From NCBI GenBank assembly GCA_002503595.1, contig DASC01000013.1, positions 9,086 to 31,576 of the forward strand: a stretch of 22,491 bases of DNA, read 5' to 3'. This DNA comes from Candidatus Methanogaster sp. UBA203. Lineage in GTDB: Archaea > Halobacteriota > Methanosarcinia > Methanosarcinales > Methanogasteraceae. Shown here in pieces: positions 1 through 5,847 of the stretch. Below the pieces are notes generated by a model. It saw only the letters and a list, made by a program, of their open reading frames with translations, had not been told where the DNA came from and made no database searches. A program made the translations under genes and the position numbers. Every line of letters begins with the position of its first letter. Within the stretch, counting starts at the first letter, position 1.

Positions 1-54
1 TCCAACTCCAACTCCAACTCCTACTCCTACTCCTACTCCTACTCCCACTCCAAC
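1..54 (+). repeat. Hexanucleotide tandem repeat encoding (Pro-Thr)9
   Basis: Nine consecutive hexamers of the form tccaac, tcctac or tcccac run from the window edge. In the frame of the gene they sit in, they encode alternating Pro and Thr, a typical glycosylatable spacer of archaeal surface proteins. The unit is a multiple of three, so slippage would change the length of the linker and not the reading frame. The repeat may continue upstream of the window. Confidence 0.9.
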
Positions 55-1231
55 CGGCACCATAACAGTGACTACGTCCCCTGTTGAGGGTAAAATCCAC
101 ATAGACGATATGTGTGTCGGAGTTGGATCTTATTCCGGGGTGCATGCCATGGGAACTTGTATGGTATCTTTTGGAGATGTTGAGGGATATTATCCCCCAA
201 AACCTCTCGAGGTGTCAATAGAGACAAATAAGGCAAAGTCGGTCGCGGGTGTATACAAACCAAAGCCAAAAGGCAAGATTTGTATAAAAACTACCTCTGA
301 CAGAGGGGATGTCGACGGAGATATTTATGTCGATGGGGATTACACTGGTGTTGGTTCTTGCACTGTTGAACGAACGATTGGGGTGCATACGGTATCTTAT
401 GGGGATATGAAAGGCTATGAAAAACCAAGTAGCAAATCAATAGATGTGAAAGAGGGGGGCACGATAAGCGTTGTGGGCAGATATGACTACATACCACCCG
501 AACTTATGCCCCCCAAAGCTGAAATACTATCTCCGAAAGACGGAGCTACCGTATACTCAGATGAATGGATCGTTTTAAGTGGCAAAGGTGACGACTCGGA
601 TGGAGTTGTAAGCGAATACATGTGGGGCGTAGATGGCCTGGTAATCGGACATGGCAAAGATTTGCGTTACAAATTCAGAGACATTGGAAAGCACACCGTT
701 ACTTTGGCTGTAATAGATAATGATGGACTATCCGACGAATACAGTGCAAAAATATACGTGGACGTTAAACCTAGTATTACTCTAAGCATTGCCCCTGATG
801 TGCTAAGGAGTACATCGGAACAAGCCAGACTTCGCATTGCAATAAAAACTCTTCTTCCAAATCCGTCTACGATTGTGGAAATACATACAATCCAGACCAC
901 TCAAGGGGTGGAAATAAAAGAAGATGATGAACGAGCCATTCTTACGTCGCTTGAAGTTATGAGTGGCAAGCCGGAAATAAGAACCATTAGCGTTGGTGCG
1001 AGTGAGATGGGTAAGTATTCAATTAAGCTGATAGGATATTATTGGCTCGCAGACGACCCCGGCAATCCAAAGGGGATTGAAAGCAACGAAGTCAATTTCA
1101 AGGTGGCAGGGGGTGGGCATACTGCGTCCAAACCTGAGCCATACGGCTTTGAAAATGTGAAACTTTTTGCCCTCGTCGCCTTAGTTGTTATATATTTAGT
1201 CAGGAGAAGAAAAAGAAGAAGAACGTCATGA
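2..1231 (+). CDS. Surface protein with PEGA-like and PKD-like domains, 5'-truncated by window edge
   Basis: The frame is open from base 2 with no start, so the true N-terminus lies upstream. The GTG at 68 is only an internal Val codon. In order: a Pro-Thr linker; two PEGA-like repeats of about 65 residues, each with a GVGS turn and a HTVSYGD- or MVSFGD-like strand; a PKD-like domain (PKAEILSPKDG at the start, HTVTLAVIDNDG near the end); a C-terminal beta module ending near IGYYWLADDPGN that resembles the module of the following genes; then a hydrophobic segment and a basic tail (VRRRKRRRTS). The segment starts YGF rather than PGF, so it may be a degenerate archaeosortase signal or a plain transmembrane anchor. 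The protein is expected to be extracellular and membrane-anchored. It overlaps the next gene by 4 nt (ATGA), so the two are probably co-translated. PEGA and PKD calls are by eye. Confidence 0.85.
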   Translation, partial: PTPTPTPTPTPTPTPTPTGTITVTTSPVEGKIHIDDMCVGVGSYSGVHAMGTCMVSFGDVEGYYPPKPLEVSIETNKAKSVAGVYKPKPKGKICIKTTSDRGDVDGDIYVDGDYTGVGSCTVERTIGVHTVSYGDMKGYEKPSSKSIDVKEGGTISVVGRYDYIPPELMPPKAEILSPKDGATVYSDEWIVLSGKGDDSDGVVSEYMWGVDGLVIGHGKDLRYKFRDIGKHTVTLAVIDNDGLSDEYSAKIYVDVKPSITLSIAPDVLRSTSEQARLRIAIKTLLPNPSTIVEIHTIQTTQGVEIKEDDERAILTSLEVMSGKPEIRTISVGASEMGKYSIKLIGYYWLADDPGNPKGIESNEVNFKVAGGGHTASKPEPYGFENVKLFALVALVVIYLVRRRKRRRTS

Positions 1232-1782
1232 AAAATCACACTCTGCCGCTGATTCTATTTTTTCTGATCGCTCAAATCCATATTTCAGACGCAGCAAATG
1301 CAGACGTAAAAGTAAATCTCGGATTCGAAAGAACGATTGTAAAAGAAGGCGATGGGGTTATGGTCACTTTATCAGCGATTAATCCTGAAACGAATCCCCC
1401 TTTAATCATTCAATTAATTCTCACAGTGCCAGATGAAATGAGCATCACTGCGACCGAGTTTATAAAATCAGGTGGACGACAGTATACTGCCACGTACCCT
1501 ATCAAACCGGGTGATGAAAGACACATAAATATCCATCTAAAAACACATAAACCCGGAGTTTATTACATCAAAGGTGATTACTACTATCATTTCGATGGCA
1601 CGAATTCTACCAAAAAACATGGGAATGAATCAAAGAACATTAACGTGATGCCAAGCATACCTACTCCCAGTCCTACCGCGGTGCCATCACCAACGCCGAT
1701 ATCATATTTGTCGGGATTTGAAGCGGTATTTGTAATTGTCGTATTATTAGCAGCAACCTACTGCGCGAAACGAAAGAGATAA
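1228..1782 (+). CDS. Small secreted surface protein with conserved beta module and SGF-type anchor
   Basis: 184 aa. A signal peptide (hydrophobic core LPLILFFLIAQ, cleavage probably after ISDAANA) is followed by one beta-rich domain of about 110 residues. This domain aligns with the C-terminal module of the larger surface proteins downstream: it shares a LSAIN segment near the front, an EFIKSGGRQYTATYPIKPG segment (compare EFAKSGAGQYTTTYDIESG) and a YYYHFDG strand (compare IIYYFGD). Then come a Pro-Thr-Ser linker and a C-terminal hydrophobic helix starting SGFEAVF with tail AKRKR, a PGF-CTERM-like sorting signal with Ser for Pro. The start overlaps the upstream stop by 4 nt. Function beyond surface location is not recognisable. 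It looks like the module and anchor of the larger proteins without their N-terminal binding domain. Confidence 0.85.
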   Translation: MKNHTLPLILFFLIAQIHISDAANADVKVNLGFERTIVKEGDGVMVTLSAINPETNPPLIIQLILTVPDEMSITATEFIKSGGRQYTATYPIKPGDERHINIHLKTHKPGVYYIKGDYYYHFDGTNSTKKHGNESKNINVMPSIPTPSPTAVPSPTPISYLSGFEAVFVIVVLLAATYCAKRKR

Positions 1783-1793
1783 GTAGTATCACA

Positions 1794-1814
1794 TTTTTAT
1801 TTATTTTTTTAAAA
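1794..1814 (+). terminator. T-rich stretch after the first surface operon
   Basis: Directly after the stop at 1782 the plus strand runs into oligo-T tracts (ttttt, ttttttt) without an obvious stem. Archaeal transcription often stops at such T-runs, and a new promoter follows about 70 nt further on. Confidence 0.5.
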
Positions 1815-1876
1815 ATTAAATAAAATTTATGTCAGTGGTTGTGACTGCGTGGAAGTATACAAATACAAATTGAGAA

Positions 1877-1892
1877 CGAAAAGATTTAAGTA
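1877..1892 (+). promoter_or_regulatory. Archaeal promoter (BRE + TATA box) for the paralogous surface-protein pair
   Basis: cgaaaag (BRE-like, purine-rich) directly precedes atttaagta (TATA-like). A start site about 25 nt downstream would fall near 1912-1917, leaving a leader of about 45 nt before the ATG at 1959. That leader holds the inverted repeat at 1917-1935 and a clear AGGAGG Shine-Dalgarno at 1945-1950. Confidence 0.6.
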
Positions 1893-1916
1893 CTATAACA
1901 GATTATTTTTGTACAT

Positions 1917-1935
1917 GAACAGAATAATTTTGTTC
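1917..1935 (+). promoter_or_regulatory. Small inverted repeat in the leader
   Basis: GAACA at 1917-1921 and TGTTC at 1931-1935 form an inverted repeat at the predicted transcription start of the 1959 gene. It could be an operator half-site pair or a weak leader hairpin. This is positional inference only. Confidence 0.3.
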
Positions 1936-1958
1936 TATAACAACAGGAGGACTCAAGA

Positions 1959-2678
1959 ATGAATATGAAGAAACTCGTTGCGGTGTGCATGCTTCTGTGC
2001 ATCATGGTTATGCCGGCGATTGCGCAGGAAAATGATACAGCCGCGAATGAATCGAATGCTACAGTAACGCCCACGATCGAACCAACGGCAGTGCCGACCA
2101 CGAATGAAACAAACGTCACAGAAACTGCGACGCCCGCACCGACCGAAGCAAAGTTCCGGGTCGGTCCCACAGTGACGCTGCGCCCGGTAAACGACGTGAT
2201 TGACAAGTCGCAGGACGGACTGGTTGAACTCTACATGAACAACCCCTCCTTAAACGACGTAACCCTGACCGCTGATGTACAGATTGCCGTGCCATCCGGG
2301 ATTCACGTCTACGGGGAAGGATTTGGATACGGTGCTGCAGCAGGCACGGTCGCCGGGAAGTTTACGGTACCGCCGGGGACTGTTCGGACGATCCATATCA
2401 ACATCAAGGCGGATAAGGTCGGTGACTTCACTGTACATTTCACCGGATTGTACTGGCCAGACGGCGATAAGGATGCTTTCCAGCAGATCTCGCTGACACA
2501 CCCGTTAACAGTGAAAGAACCGTCGCCGAATCCAATGGATCCTGAACCAACCGGCGGAGCTGGCGAAACCGGTGAAACCAGCACGGATAAGCCAAACGGA
2601 CTAGCGTTGCCATCGGGATTGCTCTCGGTGATTGCAATCGTAGTTGCGTTCGGTGCGCTGATGATCAGAAAGAATTGA
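1959..2678 (+). CDS. Secreted surface protein, paralogue 1 of a tandem pair
   Basis: 239 aa. The first ATG sits 8 nt after AGGAGG. Signal peptide MNMKKLVAVCMLLCIMVMPAIAQ, then an Asn/Thr-rich and TPAPTE linker with several N-x-S/T sites, then one beta domain of about 125 residues beginning FRVGPTVTLRPVNDV. It contains VPSGIHVYG, VPPGTVRTIHINIK and a FTGLYW strand, the same block order as the module shared by the other surface proteins. A linker rich in Gly, Glu and Thr leads to a C-terminal hydrophobic helix (LPSGLLSVIAIV) ending in RKN. The PGF motif is absent (PSG instead), so archaeosortase processing is uncertain and a plain membrane anchor is possible. The next gene is a close copy at DNA level. 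It is expected to be exposed on the cell envelope; ligand unknown. Confidence 0.88.
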   Translation: MNMKKLVAVCMLLCIMVMPAIAQENDTAANESNATVTPTIEPTAVPTTNETNVTETATPAPTEAKFRVGPTVTLRPVNDVIDKSQDGLVELYMNNPSLNDVTLTADVQIAVPSGIHVYGEGFGYGAAAGTVAGKFTVPPGTVRTIHINIKADKVGDFTVHFTGLYWPDGDKDAFQQISLTHPLTVKEPSPNPMDPEPTGGAGETGETSTDKPNGLALPSGLLSVIAIVVAFGALMIRKN

Positions 2679-2715
2679 GGTGAATCAGGCACCTACGAAA
2701 GCAAGAGGGGTGAAT

Positions 2716-3420
2716 ATGAATATGAAGAAACTCGCTATCGTATGCATCCTGCTCCTGTGCCTGTCGGTCGTACCAGCGATGGCGCAGGAGAACGATACAG
2801 CCGCAAATGTTACGAATGTTACGGCAACGGCAACGCCTACCATCGAACCGACCGCCACAGAGACTGCGACGCCTGTACCGACCGAAGCGAAGTTCCGGGT
2901 CGGTCCCACAGTGACACTGCGCCCGGTAAACGATGTGATCAACAAGTCTCAGGACGGACTGGTTGAACTGTACATGAACAACCCATCCTTAAATGACGTA
3001 ACGCTGACCGCGGATGTGCAGGTCAGCGTGCCATCCGGGATTCACGTCTATGGAGCCGGGTTTGCATCAGGTGGTGCAGCAGGCACCGTCGCAGGAACGT
3101 TTACGGTACCGCCGGGAACTGTTCGGACGATCCAAATCAACATCAAGAGCGAGAATGCCGGTACATTCACGGTGCACTTCACAGGACTGTACTGGCCCGG
3201 TGACGATAAGGATGCTTTCCAGCAGATCTCACTGACGCATCCGTTGACTGTGAAAGAACCGTCGCCAAAGCCACTGGACCCGAAACCAACTGAAGGGGGA
3301 ACGAAGGAACTCCCATACACCTACATCATCGTCGGGTGTCTGGCAGTGATTGCGATCGCATTCATTGCGATGATGCTCCGGAAACCCCCGAAGACCGAGG
3401 TAGTGATTGAAGAGGAGTAA
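2716..3420 (+). CDS. Secreted surface protein, paralogue 2 of a tandem pair
   Basis: The start is placed at ATG 2716, because MNMKKLAIVC then matches the start of the upstream paralogue and a GAGGGG Shine-Dalgarno lies 5 nt before it. An in-frame GTG at 2680 would add 12 residues before the signal peptide and is unlikely. 234 aa: signal peptide ending near AMAQ, Thr/Pro linker, and the same FRVGPTVTLRPVNDV-type beta domain, nearly identical to its neighbour. The C-termini differ. Here a helix starting YTYIIVGCLAVIAIAF is followed by a longer charged tail (KPPKTEVVIEEE) and no PGF motif, which suggests an ordinary transmembrane anchor with an acidic cytoplasmic end. The pair arose by tandem duplication and then changed its anchors. 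Confidence 0.88.
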   Translation: MNMKKLAIVCILLLCLSVVPAMAQENDTAANVTNVTATATPTIEPTATETATPVPTEAKFRVGPTVTLRPVNDVINKSQDGLVELYMNNPSLNDVTLTADVQVSVPSGIHVYGAGFASGGAAGTVAGTFTVPPGTVRTIQINIKSENAGTFTVHFTGLYWPGDDKDAFQQISLTHPLTVKEPSPKPLDPKPTEGGTKELPYTYIIVGCLAVIAIAFIAMMLRKPPKTEVVIEEE

Positions 3421-3428
3421 AGCGGCGG

Positions 3429-4103
3429 ATGAAAAGAATCAGGGTAGGCATCGGAGGAAACGGGACGGTCCGGATCAAACTGAAGAAGACGAGGAAGGAT
3501 GAGCGTGCAGGCACGGCTGAGCTGAAGGGATCCCATGCTATGCGCCCCGCGTCCCCAGCACCTGCCACGGCTGCCGGAAGCAGGGGGCTTACACTCTCCC
3601 ACCCCATCCTCAGCCAGATGGAGATCCGGGTGGAGTCCGTCTTTCGACCAAAAGAGCCGGATGTGGAGGTGGTCTACGCACTCACCGGATATGGCACAAG
3701 CGTTGACCATCTCCACAAGTTCTCTTCTAACGAGGTCGTAGCCCATGCCACACCGGAGATGGTCTCTTATATTGCCGAAAAGATGGTCGAGCACATCCGG
3801 GCTGAGCGAGCCGAGATGCCGACCCTGATCGTGCATGTCCATAGCCACCCGCTGGGTGCGCCTGCCCTGTCTGGCGTGGATAAGGAGACGATGCCCCGGG
3901 TTGCTGCACGGATCAGGGCGATCGTACCTGATGCGACCGTGCTTTTTGGCGTACATGCCGTAGGAAGTGAAGAGCGCAGACCGCGAGCACAGCCTGAGCG
4001 GGTGTCTGAGAATAAGATACGATGGAGCAGCATCACCCGGACGCATGAGGTTGCGTTCTTTGATGAGGCTGCAAAGCCGGTTCCAGTGAGGGTTGATTGG
4101 TAG
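3429..4103 (+). CDS. JAMM/MPN-domain metalloprotease-like protein (Prok-JAB type)
   Basis: 224 aa, no signal peptide, so probably cytoplasmic. It carries a complete JAMM zinc motif, H-x-H-x7-S-x2-D: His138, His140, Ser148, Asp151, within VHVHSHPLGAPALSGVD. A Glu upstream (NEVVAHATPE, residue 102) may be the catalytic glutamate. JAMM enzymes remove ubiquitin-like proteins (SAMPs in archaea) or act in sulfur-transfer pathways; which applies here cannot be read from the sequence. The first ~60 residues are basic and Ala/Pro-rich and unlike the core. Internal ATGs at residues 38 and 64 are alternative starts, since the Shine-Dalgarno before 3429 is weak. It follows the surface-protein pair by 8 nt and is followed 1 nt later by a winged-helix-like gene, so all are probably one transcript. 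A long antisense ORF across it looks like a shadow. Confidence 0.8.
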   Translation: MKRIRVGIGGNGTVRIKLKKTRKDERAGTAELKGSHAMRPASPAPATAAGSRGLTLSHPILSQMEIRVESVFRPKEPDVEVVYALTGYGTSVDHLHKFSSNEVVAHATPEMVSYIAEKMVEHIRAERAEMPTLIVHVHSHPLGAPALSGVDKETMPRVAARIRAIVPDATVLFGVHAVGSEERRPRAQPERVSENKIRWSSITRTHEVAFFDEAAKPVPVRVDW

Positions 4104-4104
4104 G

Positions 4105-4623
4105 ATGAATCGGGGAGAAAATATCGAGAAACTCGCCGGACTTCTCTCGGCAGACGAATACGGAGATGTGGTGGCAGAGACGCTTGTCGAGATCCTTGCC
4201 GAGGAGCGGAAACGGAATATCTTTGTCGCCAAACTTCAGGAACTTGCGAATGAGGTAAAAGCGATCGATCAGGAGATCACATTCACCCGGATGGAGCGGA
4301 GTGTGCTTGATTTCGTGCTCGCAAGCAAACAGCCGCTTAACGCGAGCGAGGTGTCTAATGGGATGGGGTTTAGGTATTCAAGTTTGCGACACAGGACTCA
4401 TGCATCCCGTGTGCTTAATTCGCTCGTCTTAAAAGGAGTTCTTGGGAAGATTAAAGTAGGTCAGAGTTATTACTTCACATCACCTGCTGAGGCATTGATG
4501 GAATGCCTCAAAAGACGAGACGAAGAGCCGGATAGGTGCTCACCTGTCAGGATTGCGGCAGAGACAGGGATGCCACTTGCGGTGGTGCTCGAGGTGATTG
4601 GCGGGCTCTTGGGATCGGAATGA
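4105..4623 (+). CDS. Predicted winged-helix DNA-binding protein
   Basis: 172 aa from ATG 4105, one base after the stop of the JAMM gene. A TTG at 4093 would overlap the upstream gene and lacks a good ribosome site. The N-terminal half is helical and charged (LLSADEYGDVVAETLVEILAE). From about residue 70 there is a helix-turn-helix/winged-helix-like region: ERSVLDFVLASKQPLNASEV, then RVLNSLVLKGVLGKIKVGQSYYF, where the last part reads as the wing. The C-terminus repeats a small helical unit (SPVRIAAETGMPLAVVLEVIGGLL) that could be a second partial HTH. Probably a transcriptional regulator of the neighbouring genes, or a partner of the JAMM protein. No family name is recognised with confidence. 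Confidence 0.65.
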   Translation: MNRGENIEKLAGLLSADEYGDVVAETLVEILAEERKRNIFVAKLQELANEVKAIDQEITFTRMERSVLDFVLASKQPLNASEVSNGMGFRYSSLRHRTHASRVLNSLVLKGVLGKIKVGQSYYFTSPAEALMECLKRRDEEPDRCSPVRIAAETGMPLAVVLEVIGGLLGSE

Positions 4624-4635
4624 AAACGAGATGCA

Positions 4636-4656
4636 GAGGTGACCACAAATGTATAA
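4636..4656 (+). pseudogene. Possible relic of an ATPase C-terminus before unit A
   Basis: Read in the ATPase frame, these 21 nt encode E-V-T-T-N-V-stop, close to the E-V-M-K-N-V-stop that ends the ATPases of units B and C. They carry the same GAGGTGA Shine-Dalgarno and the same ATGTATAA start/stop overlap. The upstream winged-helix gene ends at 4623, so only the tail of a lost unit would remain. It is short and could instead be a conserved translation-start element. Confidence 0.4.
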
Positions 4657-4777
4657 AATGAAAGTAATTACAGGGGTGCTGATTATGATCGCGCTTTTCG
4701 GGCTACCCGCGGGTGTGCAGGCGCAAGGAGGGGATGATGGGCTGGTTGCAGTAGATTTACGGAGGAGAAGAGCATGA
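4649..4777 (+). pseudogene. Unit A: collapsed surface-protein gene (42-aa minigene)
   Basis: An intact small ORF from ATG 4649, 6 nt after the Shine-Dalgarno GAGGTGA, to the TGA at 4777. Residues 1-34 are a signal peptide plus the first mature residues (IALFGLPAGVQA, then GDDGLVA), matching the start of the unit B protein. The last eight residues (VDLRRRRA) correspond to the tail after the C-terminal anchor of the full genes (compare VYLRGKRR and AYLWRRRI). The LamG, DUF11, beta-module and most of the anchor are missing. This is what an in-frame internal deletion would leave. The 4-nt ATGA overlap with the following ATPase is preserved, so the ORF may persist as a translated leader for the ATPase. 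Confidence 0.65.
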
Positions 4778-5847
4778 AGAGAACCCCTTTTCACGACCGC
4801 GAAAGGGAAATCAACGAGATCATGAAGATACTGGACGTGGAACCGTCCTTAATCACCTTCATCTACGGACCGATCAACAGCGGGAAGACCACGATGATCA
4901 GCCGCCTGATAGAAGAATTGCCAGCAGACTACGTTGTCTTTTACATAAACTTGAGGACTAAATTTCTGGCGAGTTATGACGATTTCATCGAGTCGTTGTT
5001 TGAGATGGAGATGGAGTCCGAGGGGGCGCTTAAGAAGGGGAAAGAAACGCTTGCGGAGCTGGTTTCATCCATCACAAAGGTTGCGGGCATACCGATAACA
5101 AATGAGTTTCTGGATTATGTGTTTAAGGACAATAAGCCAAAGAATGCCTTTTCGTACATAATCAAACTCTTTGAAGAGGTGAAGGCAACGGGTAAGCAGC
5201 CGGTGTTGATTCTGGACGAATTACAGAAGATCGGAGATGTGAAAGTGAATGGTTCGCTCATTTACGAACTCTTCAACTTTTTCATAGACTTAACGAAAGA
5301 GTTGCATCTGGCGCATGTCTTCGTGGTAACATCCGACTCACTATTCATTGAGCAGATTTACAATGAGGCGATGTTGCAAGGGAGATGCAGGTATCTGCTG
5401 GTTAATGATTTTGATGAGGCTACGACTGCCGCGTTTCTGGAGGGGCATGGTTTTACTGATGATGAAAAGGCGGCTGCATGGAATTGCTGCGGCGGAAAGC
5501 CAGTGTATCTATTGGAGTTAATCCGTGCTGATGATCGGGGTCGTGAAGTTGACAGGTTGCTCCGAATGCGAGCGGGTGAACTGAAGACTTTTCTCAAAAC
5601 ACTCAAAGAACTCGGAGATAAGATGACTATGAAGGACGAACGGTATGATATCAGTTATGAGAAGATCGTTTCTGTATTGAGGCTGTTTTTGGATGAAGAA
5701 GAGATCGATATGTGGTCGATCGATGAAATTTCAAAGCGTTATCTGGTTAGAAATAACATTTTGTTCCTTGATCCGGATAGAGGAATCGTCAAACCACAAT
5801 CATGGCTGGATCTGCTTGCAGTGCGAGAGGTGATTGCTAACGTGTAG
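4774..5847 (+). CDS. Archaeal P-loop ATPase (PF01637/STAND-like), unit A, type I
   Basis: 357 aa, cytoplasmic. An N-terminal FHDRE motif is typical of archaeal ATPases of this group. Walker A is GPINSGKTT (Lys38), Walker B is LILDE (Asp148-Glu149), a sensor-like VVTSD lies at 184-188, and CCGGKP near 235 resembles the GGxP motif of Orc1/Cdc6-like and STAND-like ATPases. The C-terminal third is probably a winged-helix region. The middle segment (FLASYDD to VKATG) is of the type shared with the unit B ATPase. The C-terminus differs from those of B and C, but the last residues (LLAVREVIANV) keep the shared form whose DNA carries the ribosome site of the next gene. The family is widespread in archaea with poorly known function. 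Start ATG overlaps the upstream minigene stop by 4 nt. Confidence 0.85.
   Translation: MKRTPFHDREREINEIMKILDVEPSLITFIYGPINSGKTTMISRLIEELPADYVVFYINLRTKFLASYDDFIESLFEMEMESEGALKKGKETLAELVSSITKVAGIPITNEFLDYVFKDNKPKNAFSYIIKLFEEVKATGKQPVLILDELQKIGDVKVNGSLIYELFNFFIDLTKELHLAHVFVVTSDSLFIEQIYNEAMLQGRCRYLLVNDFDEATTAAFLEGHGFTDDEKAAAWNCCGGKPVYLLELIRADDRGREVDRLLRMRAGELKTFLKTLKELGDKMTMKDERYDISYEKIVSVLRLFLDEEEIDMWSIDEISKRYLVRNNILFLDPDRGIVKPQSWLDLLAVREVIANV
5827..5842 (+). promoter_or_regulatory. Shine-Dalgarno inside the ATPase 3' end with a decayed (ACG) start codon for unit B
   Basis: GAGGTGA at 5827-5833 is spaced 6 nt from ACG at 5840, exactly where units C, D and E have ATG, ATG and GTG. ACG at 5840 also restores the 8-nt overlap with the ATPase stop at 5847. 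An in-frame TTG lies at 5834, but it abuts the Shine-Dalgarno. Either the gene starts inefficiently at ACG, or it uses TTG with poor spacing. Confidence 0.55.

Noticed and set aside
68..1231. GTG at 68 as the start of the first surface protein
   Set aside because: The frame is open to the window edge and encodes a Pro-Thr linker before it; no signal peptide follows the GTG. The gene is 5'-partial.
2680..2715. GTG 2680 as start of the second paralogue
   Set aside because: It would put 12 extra residues before a clear signal peptide; the paralogue starts at the homologous ATG.
4093..4104. TTG 4093 as start of the winged-helix gene
   Set aside because: ATG 4105 directly follows the upstream stop and needs no overlap; no ribosome site favours the TTG.
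3321..4232. Long minus-strand ORF (303 codons) opposite the JAMM gene
   Set aside because: It is antisense to a gene with a perfect JAMM motif; its translation is Arg/Ser/Pro-rich without any recognisable domain and it crosses two gene boundaries.
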